Assembly (NCBI RefSeq): GCF_015694425.1 | Contig: NZ_JADQDN010000016.1 | Coordinates: 1-54,049 of the forward strand | Length of the DNA: 54,049 nucleotides | Direction: 5' to 3' | From: Microvirga terrestris | GTDB taxonomy: Bacteria; Pseudomonadota; Alphaproteobacteria; Rhizobiales; Beijerinckiaceae | Shown here: piece after piece, positions 18,916 through 27,863 of the stretch | Layout of the letters: each line of letters opens with the position of its first letter | Numbering within the stretch: the first letter of the stretch is position 1 | Position numbers and translations under genes: made by a program | Notes under the pieces: generated by a model | Told to the model about the DNA's origin: nothing | The model's input: the letters and a program-made list of their open reading frames with translations, nothing else | Databases searched by the model: none

Positions 18916-19498
18916 GCGGCGGGACGCCAACACCTCCCCCTTGAGGGGGGAGGTCGCGCCGGAGGCGCGGGAGGGGGTGGGAACCGCGCCCTCTCTGAAC
19001 GTTGCGCTTCCACCCCAACCCGGATCGCTGACGCGCTCCGACCCTCCCCCTCAAGGGGAGGGTGGGCGCTATCCCCACCTCTCCGGCTTCATGCAGGATG
19101 ACGCTCATATTCTGCCGATCCGTGTCTATTACGAGGACACGGATTTTTCGGCCCGCGTCTATCACGCGAGCTATCTCCGCTTCATGGAGCGGGGCCGCAC
19201 GGAGCTGCTGCGGGCCGTCGAGGTGGCGCAGTCTGATCTTCACGCGAGCATGGACGGCCTCGCCTTCGTGGTCCGCAAGATGAACATCAATTTTCTGGGC
19301 GGCGCCGTCATGGACGACGTGCTCACCATCGTGACCAGGCCTAAGGAAATGCGCGGCGCCTCGATGACGCTGGCGCAGGAGGTTCGGCGCGGCGACGAGG
19401 TGCTGGTCACGGCCGACGTGATGGTCGCGGCCGTTAGGGGCGGGCGGGCCGTGCGGATTCCGGACGAGCTGCGGGCAGCCTTAGGATCAAAACCGTAG
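18908..19498 (+). CDS. ybgC: Tol-Pal system acyl-CoA thioesterase YbgC with in-frame repeat insert
   Basis: The product is 196 residues from ATG 18908, which overlaps the ruvB stop and has GGAG 6 bases upstream. The hotdog thioesterase domain begins at about residue 70 with [26 protein letters not shown], which contains the catalytic Asp and the family signature. Residues 9-53 are encoded by a family 2 palindromic repeat that stays in frame. A later ATG at 19091 would give a normal-length 135-residue protein but has no visible ribosome site. YbgC hydrolyses short acyl-CoA or acyl-ACP esters at the inner membrane. It heads the tol genes, although a 300-base gap follows. Confidence 0.88.
   Translation: MSERRDANTSPLRGEVAPEAREGVGTAPSLNVALPPQPGSLTRSDPPPQGEGGRYPHLSGFMQDDAHILPIRVYYEDTDFSARVYHASYLRFMERGRTELLRAVEVAQSDLHASMDGLAFVVRKMNINFLGGAVMDDVLTIVTRPKEMRGASMTLAQEVRRGDEVLVTADVMVAAVRGGRAVRIPDELRAALGSKP
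18931..19065. repeat. Palindromic repeat family 2, copy b, inside the ybgC reading frame
   Basis: The outer arms ACCTCCCCCTTGAGGGGGGA and CCCTCCCCCTCAAGGGGAGGG face each other around GC-rich inner arms (GGAGGGGGTGGG / CCACCCCAACCC). The frame from ATG 18908 runs through it without a stop, adding residues of the type [16 protein letters not shown]. This resembles the in-frame palindromic elements known in Rickettsia, though the sequence is different. Confidence 0.85.
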
Positions 19499-19800
19499 GG
19501 CGGAGCCTGCCCAAACGATAGGTGGTGCAGCAGCCCCGCCTCAGAAGCATACCAGCCAAGATTTCATATCAATTTCAGTCAATTCCGCCCTGCGACGGCC
19601 GCACTTAAACCAGACCTTAACCTTACTCTGTGCCTAACAGGTAACGGTCCGGGACGATCTGAGGCTCATCCGCCGGCTGCCCTTATTTTCGACAGATTCG
19701 GGGGCGAACCAGCTGTGATACAGAAACAGATATTCCTAGAACCAATCTGCGGTGGGCCTTGGGGCAATCCAAGGCTGCTCGAAGAGCGAGGACGAGATTC

Positions 19801-20541
19801 ATGAATCCGGCTGATGTGGCCCAGGCCGCTCCTGTGGCCCACGACCTGTCCTTCTTTGGCCTGTTCTGGCAGGCCCATTTCATCGTCAAGCTCGTGATGA
19901 TCGGCCTGCTGGCGGCTTCGGTCTGGTGCTGGGCCATCATCGTCGACAAGACGCTGCTCTACAGCCGCACGAAGCGCGCCATGGACCGGTTCGAGGACGT
20001 GTTCTGGTCCGGCCAATCGCTGGAGGACCTCTACCGCAACCTCCAGGGCCGCCCGGCCACGGGCCTGGCCGCCGTCTTCGTCGCCGCCATGCGCGAGTGG
20101 AAGCGCTCCTTCGAGGGCTCGGCTCGGTCGTTCCAGTCCCTGCCGCAGCGCATCGACAAGGTGCTCGACGTAACCATCCAGCGCGAGGTGGAGCGTCTCA
20201 ATGCCCGCCTGACGGTGCTGGCCTCCATCGGCTCGGCCGGTCCCTATATCGGCCTCTTCGGCACGGTGGTGGGCATCATGAACTCCTTCACGTCGATTGC
20301 CGCCTCCAAGAACACGAGCCTTGCGGTCGTGGCTCCCGGCATAGCGGAAGCCCTGTTCGCCACCGCCATCGGCCTCTTCGCGGCCATTCCGGCGGTGCTC
20401 GCCTACAACAAGCTGAACTCGGAAGTGGGCAAGCTGCAGTCGCGCCTCGAGGGCTTCGCCGACGAGTTCTCGGCCATCCTGTCCCGTCAGGTGGACGAGC
20501 GCATCGGCCACGCCGGCCGCTCCCCCGCCAACGCGGCTTAA
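19801..20541 (+). CDS. tolQ: Tol-Pal system proton channel subunit TolQ
   Basis: The product is 246 residues from ATG 19801. Three membrane segments are seen: about 30-50 (FIVKLVMIGLLAASVWCWAI), 145-165 (SIGSAGPYIGLFGTVVGIM) and 180-205 (ALFATAIGLFAAIPAVLAY). It forms the ion channel that, with TolR, energises TolA for outer-membrane constriction at division. tolR begins 12 bases after its stop. Confidence 0.95.
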   Translation: MNPADVAQAAPVAHDLSFFGLFWQAHFIVKLVMIGLLAASVWCWAIIVDKTLLYSRTKRAMDRFEDVFWSGQSLEDLYRNLQGRPATGLAAVFVAAMREWKRSFEGSARSFQSLPQRIDKVLDVTIQREVERLNARLTVLASIGSAGPYIGLFGTVVGIMNSFTSIAASKNTSLAVVAPGIAEALFATAIGLFAAIPAVLAYNKLNSEVGKLQSRLEGFADEFSAILSRQVDERIGHAGRSPANAA

Positions 20542-20553
20542 GGGAGAACCGGC

Positions 20554-20997
20554 ATGGCCATGATGGCAGGATCGGCAGGAGGCGGGCGCCGCCGCAGGCG
20601 CTCCCGGCAGTCGGGCGTGATCAACGAGATCAACATGACGCCGTTCATCGACGTCATGCTCGTGCTGCTCATCATCTTCATGGTGGCAGCACCCATGATG
20701 ACGGCCGGCGTGCCGCTCGACCTGCCGCAGACCAAGGCTGCGCCGCTCAACTCCGATGCGACGCCGGTGACTCTGTCGATCAAGGCCAACGGCCAGGTCT
20801 TCCTCGGCGAGGCGGAGCTGACGGACGAAGCCATCGTCGGCAAGCTCGCGGAAGTCTCGAAGACGGGCTTCGACGAGCGGATCTTCGTGCGCGGTGACAA
20901 GAAGGTCGATTACGGGCGCGTCGCTCAAGTGATGTCGATCGTGACCACGGCCGGCTACAAGCGCGTCGCCCTCGTGACCGAGGTCGACCAGCGCTGA
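20554..20997 (+). CDS. tolR: Tol-Pal system subunit TolR
   Basis: The product is 147 residues. A basic head is followed by one membrane segment with the conserved proton-carrying Asp, in MTPFIDVMLVLLIIFMV (about residues 28-45). A periplasmic ExbD-type domain completes it. It works with TolQ as the proton-driven stator. It has close spacing to tolQ and tolA. Confidence 0.95.
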   Translation: MAMMAGSAGGGRRRRRSRQSGVINEINMTPFIDVMLVLLIIFMVAAPMMTAGVPLDLPQTKAAPLNSDATPVTLSIKANGQVFLGEAELTDEAIVGKLAEVSKTGFDERIFVRGDKKVDYGRVAQVMSIVTTAGYKRVALVTEVDQR

Positions 20998-21025
20998 GCC
21001 GATTGAGAGCAAGGGGCAAACACAC

Positions 21026-22150
21026 GTGGCGTTGAAGCTGAAATTCAGCACTTCGGAGCCGGGCTTCTGGGTCTCGGGCGTCGCGCATGCGGCGCTGCTG
21101 ACGGCTGCCATGATCGGCCTGTCTTCTGTCGCCGAGTTTCCCGAAGCGCAGGAAGGCATCCCGGTCGAGGTCATCACCGATGCCCAGCTCTCGCAGATCA
21201 TGAAGGGTGAGACAGGCGGGAAAGATGTGCTGCCCAAGCCCCGCGCCGAGCGCGTCGCCGACAAGACCGAATTGAAGGATCCTGGCGAGGACAAGCGCGA
21301 TGCGCCGGCTCCGCCGAAGCGTCCGGCCGAGATGAAGGTGGCCGACAAGGAAGAGCCGGTGGCCGCCCAGCCTCCACCGCCCGCGCCGCCGACCCGCTCG
21401 CAGGAAGAAAAAGCCGCCGAGGCCAAGGCCGCGGAGGAAAAGCAGCTGCAGGAAAAGGCTGAAGCCGAGGCTATCGAGAAGGCCAAGGCCGCCGAGCAGG
21501 CCAAAGTCGAGGCTGAGACCAAGGCAAAGGCGCAAGCGGAGGCGAAAGCCAAGGCCGAAGCCGAAGCCAAGAAGGTCGCGGAGGCCAAAGCGAAGGCCGA
21601 GGCAGACGCGAAGGCCAAGGCCGAAGCGGAGGCGAAGAAGCTCGCGGAAGCCAAAGCCAAGGAAGAGGCCGAGGCCAAGGCGCGCAAGGAAGCCCAACTC
21701 GCCAAGAAGCTCGACATGGGCGACCTGAAGCAGTTCCTCGACAGCAAGGACAAGAGCCAGTCCACGGGCGCGACCGGCGCGGAGGTCCAGAAGACCGCCT
21801 CGCTCGGAACGGCGACGGGATCGGCTCCAAAGATGAGTCCGAACGCGAAAGCGGCCCTGATCAACTTCTTCCAAGAAAAAATCATGCCCTGCTACAGCCC
21901 GCCTTTGAGCGCGTCTGCAGGCACTGTGATTCCGCCTCGAATCAGCATTCCTTTGAATAAGGATGGTTCGCTGGCAGGTTCGCCTCAGATTATCAGCGCC
22001 GGCGCCGCTCCATCCGACCGGGCGACGGCTGAAGCCATCGTGCGCGCCGTGCGGCGTTGTGCGCCTTTCCAAGTTCCAGCTCAGTTCATGCCCTACTACA
22101 CAGGCAACGAGGGTTGGAAAGAACTTGATGTCACCTTCGATCTGTCATGA
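21026..22150 (+). CDS. tolA: Tol-Pal system protein TolA
   Basis: The product is 374 residues from GTG 21026. One membrane anchor lies at about residues 13-32. A long alanine/lysine/glutamate helix (about 125-235, repeats of AEAKAKAEA) spans the periplasm. A compact C-terminal domain (about 270-374) has two cysteines (IMPCYSPP and RRCAPFQVP) and ends LDVTFDLS. It links the TolQR motor to TolB and Pal. The C-terminal domain resembles the small lipoprotein at 44007-44360. Its stop overlaps an in-frame ATG of tolB (ATGA). Confidence 0.93.
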   Translation: MALKLKFSTSEPGFWVSGVAHAALLTAAMIGLSSVAEFPEAQEGIPVEVITDAQLSQIMKGETGGKDVLPKPRAERVADKTELKDPGEDKRDAPAPPKRPAEMKVADKEEPVAAQPPPPAPPTRSQEEKAAEAKAAEEKQLQEKAEAEAIEKAKAAEQAKVEAETKAKAQAEAKAKAEAEAKKVAEAKAKAEADAKAKAEAEAKKLAEAKAKEEAEAKARKEAQLAKKLDMGDLKQFLDSKDKSQSTGATGAEVQKTASLGTATGSAPKMSPNAKAALINFFQEKIMPCYSPPLSASAGTVIPPRISIPLNKDGSLAGSPQIISAGAAPSDRATAEAIVRAVRRCAPFQVPAQFMPYYTGNEGWKELDVTFDLS

Positions 22151-22179
22151 TCGCACATACCTGCCGAGTTAGAACACCC

Positions 22180-23514
22180 ATGATCACTCGCTTCGTCTCT
22201 CGTCTTCTCATCGCGCTGGCCGTCGTCCTGCCGATGGCGGCACTCGCCCCCTCGGCCCAGGCGCAGCTCTCGTTCCGCGTCGGCCCCGGTGGGCAGTTCC
22301 AGCCCATGCCGATTGCCGTGGCCGATTTCTCCGGCGAGGGCGACATGGGGCAGCGCGTGTCCGGCATCATCAGCAACAACCTGCAGCGCTCCGGCTATTT
22401 CGCGCCGCTGGACAAGGCACGCTTTCCGGAGCGTCCGTCGTTCGATGCCGCGCCGCGCTTCGATGCGTGGAAGATGGCGGGCGCCCAGGCGCTCGTCACG
22501 GGACGCGTCTCGCGCGATCCGTCGGGGCGCCTTCGCGCCGAGTTTCGCCTGTGGGACATCGAGACCGGCCAGCAGCTCACCGGCCAGCAATATGTGACGG
22601 ATGCCAATTTCTGGCGCCGGGTCGGCCACATCATCTCGGATGCGGTCTACACCAAGATCACGGGCTTCGGCGGCTTCTTCGACACGCGCATGGTGTTCGT
22701 CGATGAATCGGGCCCGAAGGAAAACCGCCGCAAGCGCCTCGCCATCATGGATCAGGACGGCGCCAATGTGCGCTACCTGACTCAAGGAGACACCTCCGTG
22801 GTGGCGCCGCGCTATTCGCCGGCGACCCAAGACATCACCTACATGTCCCAGGTCGAAGGCCAGCAGCCGCGCGTGCAGGTGATCAACCTCGAGACCGGCT
22901 CGCGCCAGGTGCTCGGCAACTTCCCCGACATGGCGTCCTCGCCGCGCTTCGGACCCGAAGGAAGCCGCATCGTCATGAGCCTGCAGCAGGGCGGCAACGC
23001 CAACATCTTCATGATGAACCTCGGCTCGCAGGCCACGACGCGCCTGACCTCGACGCCCGCCATCGACACCTCGCCGTCCTTCTCGCCGGACGGCAAGCAG
23101 ATCGTGTTCGAGAGCGACCGCGGCGGCAAGCAGCAGATCTACGTGATGAACGTGGACGGCTCAGACCAGCGCCGCATCTCCTTCGGCGACGGCGCCTACT
23201 CGCAGCCGGCCTGGTCGCCGCGGGGCGACTACATCGCCTTCACCAAGCAGCGCGCTGGAGGCTTCGCCATCGGCATCATGAAGCCGGACGGCTCGGGCGA
23301 GCGCATCCTGACGGAAGGCTTCCACAACGAGAGCCCGACCTGGGCGCCCAACGGCCAGTACATCCTGTTCTTCCGCGACCCGGGCGGACAGGCCGGCGGC
23401 AAGCTCTACATGGTCGACATCACCGGCCGCGTGGAGCAGCCCGTCCCGACGCCGTCCTTCGCGTCGGACCCGACCTGGTCACCGCTCTTGAGCGAGAGCC
23501 GGCAGAGCAACTGA
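22180..23514 (+). CDS. tolB: Tol-Pal system periplasmic beta-propeller TolB
   Basis: The product is 444 residues from ATG 22180, where the signal peptide ([20 protein letters not shown], cleavage after SAQA) is normal. An in-frame ATG at 22147 overlapping tolA's stop would add 11 residues. The N-terminal domain ([21 protein letters not shown]) precedes a six-bladed propeller with repeats such as [15 protein letters not shown] and [12 protein letters not shown]. TolB binds Pal and TolA. Pal does not follow directly, which is unusual. Confidence 0.94.
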   Translation: MITRFVSRLLIALAVVLPMAALAPSAQAQLSFRVGPGGQFQPMPIAVADFSGEGDMGQRVSGIISNNLQRSGYFAPLDKARFPERPSFDAAPRFDAWKMAGAQALVTGRVSRDPSGRLRAEFRLWDIETGQQLTGQQYVTDANFWRRVGHIISDAVYTKITGFGGFFDTRMVFVDESGPKENRRKRLAIMDQDGANVRYLTQGDTSVVAPRYSPATQDITYMSQVEGQQPRVQVINLETGSRQVLGNFPDMASSPRFGPEGSRIVMSLQQGGNANIFMMNLGSQATTRLTSTPAIDTSPSFSPDGKQIVFESDRGGKQQIYVMNVDGSDQRRISFGDGAYSQPAWSPRGDYIAFTKQRAGGFAIGIMKPDGSGERILTEGFHNESPTWAPNGQYILFFRDPGGQAGGKLYMVDITGRVEQPVPTPSFASDPTWSPLLSESRQSN

Positions 23515-23524
23515 CCGAGAGACA

Positions 23525-23664
23525 AAAGGGCGCTTCTATAGAGCATCGTGCGGAAAAGTGGACCCGGTTTTCCGCACAAACGATGCTCTCATCCAAGAAG
23601 AAAGCATCGGATTCGATCCCAAAAGTGGACTCCACTTTTGGGATCGATGCTTTAGCGCCCTTTT
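23525..23664. repeat. Palindromic repeat family 3, copy A
   Basis: An outer stem AAAGGGCGCT / AGCGCCCTTT encloses two hairpins: GAGCATCGTGCGGAAAA..TTTTCCGCAC..GATGCTC, and ATCCCAAAAGTGGACTCCACTTTTGGGAT. It lies between the convergent ends of tolB and the HdeD-like gene and could terminate both. The core recurs at 24330 and, inverted, at 10610. Confidence 0.85.
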
Positions 23665-23667
23665 CAT

Positions 23668-24282
23668 TCAGGCCCGCAGCGAGGCTGTGCCGCTGGTGGT
23701 GTCTCTGCGGCCTTTCAGCTTGAATGCAAGCACGAGAAGACCGATGCCGAAGACGAGCGCATAAGCGCCGAGCCACCAGGTCAGCACCACGGCCCCGACG
23801 AGGGGGGCAATCAGCAGCGCGATCCCGAACAGCACCGAGACGATGCCACTGAAGATGAGCCAGCCGCGACCGTATTCGGGGTTAAGCTTGAAGGCGGCGA
23901 CGATCATCAGGATGCCGGTGATCAGCGACCATACGGCGACCAGGGTGACGAAGAACAGGACCGTCAGGCCCGGCATGGCGAAGGCAATGATGCCGACGAG
24001 GATGTTGAGGATGCCCTCCAGGATCAGCAGGCCCCAGCGCTGGTTGTTGGATGCGGCCCTGATGCCCGAGACGATGCCGAACACTCCGTCGACCAGCATG
24101 TAGGCTGAGAAGAACAGCACGAGGGACAGGATCGTCGCGCCCGGCGAGAAGAGGGCGATGAGCGCGAAGATGATGGCGAAGACGCCGCGTAGGGCCACGG
24201 CCCACCAGTTCTGAGCCAGCAGCGAGCTCATGGTCTGAATGCGGTCGGGGGAAGGGGTCGAATTGAGGGTGCCTGATGCCAT
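23668..24282 (-). CDS. HdeD/DUF308 family membrane protein
   Basis: The product is 204 residues from ATG 24282, with GAGGAG well placed upstream. Six hydrophobic segments alternate with short loops (for example GVFAIIFALIALFSPGATIL and GILNILVGIIAFAMPGLTVL), the pattern of HdeD-type proteins. E. coli HdeD is linked to acid resistance at high cell density; function here is unknown. The gene is flanked on both sides by family 3 repeats and interrupts the tol-pal cluster on the opposite strand. Confidence 0.82.
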   Translation of the reverse strand: MASGTLNSTPSPDRIQTMSSLLAQNWWAVALRGVFAIIFALIALFSPGATILSLVLFFSAYMLVDGVFGIVSGIRAASNNQRWGLLILEGILNILVGIIAFAMPGLTVLFFVTLVAVWSLITGILMIVAAFKLNPEYGRGWLIFSGIVSVLFGIALLIAPLVGAVVLTWWLGAYALVFGIGLLVLAFKLKGRRDTTSGTASLRA

Positions 24283-24329
24283 GGGAAACTCCTCGCCAAT
24301 CGGGATGCGTCTGCCCTGCGCCAGCGAAT

Positions 24330-24420
24330 CGTGCGGAAAAGTGGTCCCGGTTTTCCGCATCAACGATGCGCCAGCCAAGAGAAAGAGCATCGGACCCCAC
24401 TTTTGGGTCCGATGCTCTGG
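24330..24420. repeat. Palindromic repeat family 3, copy B
   Basis: The core ATCGTGCGGAAAAGTGG..CCGGTTTTCCGCAT is followed by AGCATCGGACCC..GGGTCCGATGCT. It lies just upstream of the HdeD-like gene, so that gene is bracketed by copies A and B. Confidence 0.85.
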
Positions 24421-24467
24421 GTCAACGCCAAGCTTGAACGCGGGTTTCCTTTTATTCTTCTTCCCTT

Positions 24468-25985
24468 TTATTCTCCCGGAGACGTCTCGTTCTCCCGGAT
24501 CCTGGCCAGCTTCCGCCGCAGCGCGAGCTTGCGACGGCGCAGGCGCACGCGCCGCTTGAGCCGGAACGCGCGGATGAGCAGCGCAAGGCCGAGCCACACG
24601 AGGGCGATCACTATCGGCGAGATGATGAGGACCGGGAAGAAGCTGATCAGGGCGGCGAGGGCCAGAAGCGCGAAGCCGATGATGGCGATGCTGCTGGCTT
24701 CCGTGGCGGTGAGCGAGCGCGATCCGGACCCGACCGCACGGCTCAACGTGCTCGACAGCGCCAGGGCGCCGGCGGCGAGCCTGCGCACCCCACCCTTCGT
24801 GTATCGGTGACCGCGGCGCGAGCGCATGTTTCGCGCCTGCCGGCGGCGGGATTGCCAGCCGGGAACGATCTCCGTCGCGTTGGCGAGATCCTCCAGGTAC
24901 ATGGCCTCCATGGCCTCGGCAAAGCCCGTATCCTCGACCACCACGTCGAGCTCCCAGTTGGTGGCCCAGCTCGCCAGATTGAGGTTGGTGGAGCCCACCC
25001 GGGCCCAGCGCCCGTCCGCCACGCAGGTCTTGGCGTGGAGCATCGTGCCGTTCCATTCGAAGACGCGGACACCCGCCTCGATCAGCGAGCGGTAGCCCGC
25101 CCGCACCACCGGCTGCAGCGCCGGCACGTCGCTCGATCCGGGCACGAGGATGCGCACATCGACGCCATCGCGCGCGGCCTCGCCCAGGGCCTGCACGTAG
25201 GAGGTCGTGGCGACGAAATAGGCGTCGGTGAGCCAGAGGTTGCGCTGCGCGGTGGCGGCGATGAACTGGTCGACCCGGTAGGTGCGGAACATGCCGGGTT
25301 CGCCGCTGATGAGCCGGGCCGCCACCGAACCCGCATGCGGGATCAGGTCGGCATGGGGCAGCTCGGTTTTCGGGATCGCCTTCATGCCGGCCAGCGACCA
25401 ACTCTCGGCGAAGGCGGCATCGAGATCTGCGACCAGCGGACCTTCCACGGAAATTCCCGTGTCGCGCCAGGGCTCAAGGCCGTTCCTGCCGACCCAGTTA
25501 TCCGAGATGCAGAGGCCCGAGACGAAGCCGATGCGCCCGTCGACCGTGATCAGCTTGCGGTGGTTGCGGCGAATCCAGAACGGATCCGTCAGGCGGGGCG
25601 GGTTGAAGACCTTCGCCTGTACCCCGGCCTCGCGCATGCGCCGCCAATAGGAGGGGAGGGCGCGGGCGGAGGAGCCCAGCCAATCGTAGAGCACGCGCAC
25701 CCGCACGCCGGCGAGCGACCGCTCCATGAGCGCATCGGCAAATGCGCGGCCGCTCTCGTCGTCCGCGATGATGAAGTTCTCGAAATGGATGACCTCTTTC
25801 GCCGAGCGGATGGCCTCGAGCCAGGCCGGATAGTTCTCCCGCGAATCCTTAAGCAGCGATATGGCATTCCCGTGCCGCAGGTCGCTGTCGGCGATGCGCG
25901 CGAAAGCCCGCTCCAGACGCAGGTCGTCGAGAGCCTTGCGGTAGGGCTGTCCAAGGGTGCCGGGTGGGGTCGTCACGATATTCAT
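24468..25985 (-). CDS. Phospholipase D-like / cardiolipin synthase family protein
   Basis: The product is 505 residues. Two HKD motifs are present: NHRKLITVDGRIGFVSG (about 140) and HAKTCVADGRWARVGSTN (about 315). Both keep the H-x-K-x4-D core, so the enzyme is probably active. A C-terminal extension of about 130 residues has one or two membrane segments (GFALLALAALISFFPVLIIS) and a strongly basic tail. ClsB-type cardiolipin synthesis at the inner membrane fits best; other phospholipase D reactions are possible. It lies on the minus strand between tolB and pal. Confidence 0.82.
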   Translation of the reverse strand: MNIVTTPPGTLGQPYRKALDDLRLERAFARIADSDLRHGNAISLLKDSRENYPAWLEAIRSAKEVIHFENFIIADDESGRAFADALMERSLAGVRVRVLYDWLGSSARALPSYWRRMREAGVQAKVFNPPRLTDPFWIRRNHRKLITVDGRIGFVSGLCISDNWVGRNGLEPWRDTGISVEGPLVADLDAAFAESWSLAGMKAIPKTELPHADLIPHAGSVAARLISGEPGMFRTYRVDQFIAATAQRNLWLTDAYFVATTSYVQALGEAARDGVDVRILVPGSSDVPALQPVVRAGYRSLIEAGVRVFEWNGTMLHAKTCVADGRWARVGSTNLNLASWATNWELDVVVEDTGFAEAMEAMYLEDLANATEIVPGWQSRRRQARNMRSRRGHRYTKGGVRRLAAGALALSSTLSRAVGSGSRSLTATEASSIAIIGFALLALAALISFFPVLIISPIVIALVWLGLALLIRAFRLKRRVRLRRRKLALRRKLARIRENETSPGE

Positions 25986-26233
25986 GACCTCTCAACGCGT
26001 GAGATAGACAATTGGCAGCAGTCTAGCTTCCGTCAGCTCGCCTCCCCAAAGATATAAGGCTTCCGGCCGGAATTCATTCACGGTTGATTTACCCTAATCC
26101 AAACTTCCACAACTTGGCCATAATTCACCTTAATCCCGGGTCTCTCTCCTCGGTTGACGGAACCCTCCCTTAACCATCCTCCCGATATGAAAGACACAAC
26201 GTTCGGCAAACGTATGTGTAAGGAGTATTGCCC

Positions 26234-26734
26234 ATGATGACGTTGCGCGCCGTCAAATTCGCCGCTGCCCTCGTCCTCGCCCTCGGGGCGGCGGCGTGTT
26301 CGTCCAACAAAGATGAGATGGCTGGCGGAGCCGGCGGCTTCGGCGCCGGTGGCGCCGCCACCCCGGGCAGCGCCCAGGACTTCGTCGTCAACGTGGGCGA
26401 CCGCGTGTTCTTCGAGACCGACTCGACCGATCTGACCCCCACGGCGGTGGCCACCCTCGACAAGCAGGCCCAGTGGCTCCAGCGCTACCCGCAATACACC
26501 TTCATCCTCGAAGGGCATGCGGACGAGCGCGGCACCCGCGAGTACAACTTCTCGCTCTCCGCCCGCCGCTCCCAGGTCGTCCGCGACTACCTGATCTCCC
26601 GCGGCATCCCGGGCAACCGCTTCCGCACCGTGTCCTACGGCAAGGAGCGCCCGGTGGCGGTCTGCAACGACATCTCCTGCTGGTCGCAGAACCGGCGCGC
26701 GGTGACGGTGCTCGGCAACGGCGCCGGGGCATAA
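26234..26734 (+). CDS. pal: Peptidoglycan-associated lipoprotein Pal
   Basis: The product is 166 residues from ATG 26234, with AGGAG 8 bases upstream. A lipobox (ALGAAAC) places the acylated cysteine near residue 22. After a glycine-rich linker comes the OmpA-like domain with FFETDSTDLTP, LEGHADERGTREYN and QNRRAVTVL. It anchors the outer membrane to peptidoglycan and binds TolB. It is separated from tolB by 2.7 kb, so it needs its own promoter within 25986-26233. Confidence 0.95.
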   Translation: MMTLRAVKFAAALVLALGAAACSSNKDEMAGGAGGFGAGGAATPGSAQDFVVNVGDRVFFETDSTDLTPTAVATLDKQAQWLQRYPQYTFILEGHADERGTREYNFSLSARRSQVVRDYLISRGIPGNRFRTVSYGKERPVAVCNDISCWSQNRRAVTVLGNGAGA

Positions 26735-26766
26735 AGCCTCATAAGGCTCAGACTCTCGTGAAATCA

Positions 26767-26803
26767 AAAGCGCCGCCACATTCTCGCCGTGGCGGCGCTT
26801 TTG
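26767..26803 (+). terminator. Intrinsic terminator after pal
   Basis: An 11-bp stem (AGCGCCGCCAC / GTGGCGGCGCT) is followed by TTTTGTG. It lies 33 bases after the pal stop and would make pal largely monocistronic or partly attenuate cpoB. Confidence 0.8.
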
Positions 26804-26846
26804 TGTTATCGGCCCCTCCGTCGAGGATCCTTACGGTATTCCCAGC

Positions 26847-27836
26847 ATGTTCCGACGCTTATTTGTCTTTTTCGCCTTTGCCTTGGCTCTGGCCGCCACT
26901 TCGGTTTTCCCTGCCGCCGCGCAGGATGCGGCCGATGCGATCGTGCGCCTGAACCGCCTCGAGAGCCAGTTCCGGCAGATCGCCGGCCAGATGGAGCAAC
27001 TCCAGTACGAGAACCGCCAGCTGAAGGAACAGTTGCGCAAGTTCCAGGAGGACGTGGAGTTCCGGTTCCAGGAAGGACGTGGCGGCAGCGGCTCCAGGTC
27101 GGCTCCGGCGCCGTCCACCGCGACGCCCTCACGGCCTGCCGCGCCCCCGGCGCAGCCGACGCCGGCCCAGCCCCAGCGGCGCAGCGACGTCTTCGACCCG
27201 TCGGAGGCGCCAAGCGCGCCCGGCGCACCCCGTCCGCTCGGCTCGACCCCGCCGTCGGCTCCTCTTGCCGAGGCGGATGCGGGACGTCCGATGCAGCTCC
27301 CGGGCGGGCAGCTTGCCGGGATCGGGGAGCTGATCGAGCAGGATGACGCCGAGGGTGCCCCGCTCGACCAGCATGCCGAGGTCCAGGCAACCCTGCCTCA
27401 GGGCGCTATCACCGAGCGCGCCAACCCCAGCGTGGCGGCCACCAGCGTCGGCAATCCCCGGTCGGATTTCGATACGGCTTATGCGTCCTTCACCTCGAAG
27501 CAGTACGATCAGGCCGAGATGAGCTTCCGCCGCTTCCTGCAATCGAACCCCCGCGACAAGCTCGTGCCGGAAGCCACCTTCTGGCTGGGCGAGACCTATC
27601 TCGTGCGCAACCGTTATCGCGAGGCCGCCGAGCAATTCCTGAACGTCTCGGCCGAGCATCCCGACGCGCCCAAGGCGCCCGATGCCCTGCTGCGGCTCGG
27701 CATCTCCCTGAACGGCCTCGGCGCCAAGGATCGCGCCTGCGCGGTCTTCTCCGAACTCGACCGCAAGTATCCGCAGGCCTCCGCGCCGGTTCGCCAGGCC
27801 TCCGAGCGCGAGCAGAAGCGGATCAAGTGCAGCTGA
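26847..27836 (+). CDS. cpoB: Tol-Pal accessory protein CpoB (YbgF)
   Basis: The product is 329 residues. A signal peptide (MFRRLFVFFAFALALAATSV..AAAQ) precedes a coiled coil (about 35-80, LESQFRQIAGQMEQLQYENR). A proline/alanine-rich linker follows, then C-terminal tetratricopeptide repeats (about 205-329, DTAYASFTSKQYDQAEMSFRR). CpoB coordinates peptidoglycan synthesis with Tol-driven constriction. It is the normal gene after pal. Confidence 0.92.
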   Translation: MFRRLFVFFAFALALAATSVFPAAAQDAADAIVRLNRLESQFRQIAGQMEQLQYENRQLKEQLRKFQEDVEFRFQEGRGGSGSRSAPAPSTATPSRPAAPPAQPTPAQPQRRSDVFDPSEAPSAPGAPRPLGSTPPSAPLAEADAGRPMQLPGGQLAGIGELIEQDDAEGAPLDQHAEVQATLPQGAITERANPSVAATSVGNPRSDFDTAYASFTSKQYDQAEMSFRRFLQSNPRDKLVPEATFWLGETYLVRNRYREAAEQFLNVSAEHPDAPKAPDALLRLGISLNGLGAKDRACAVFSELDRKYPQASAPVRQASEREQKRIKCS

Positions 27837-27863
27837 TCCGCTGACCTTTTGAAGGCCCGCGCC

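Noticed and set aside
19666..21885. A 739-codon - strand frame opposite tolQ, tolR and tolA
   Set aside because: The repetitive Ala/Ser run is the complement of the TolA helix repeats.
23668..25401. A fused 577-residue protein joining HdeD to an Arg-rich N-terminus
   Set aside because: The N-terminal part is antisense-frame overlap with the phospholipase D-like gene and a repeat. The HdeD start at 24282 has its own good ribosome site.
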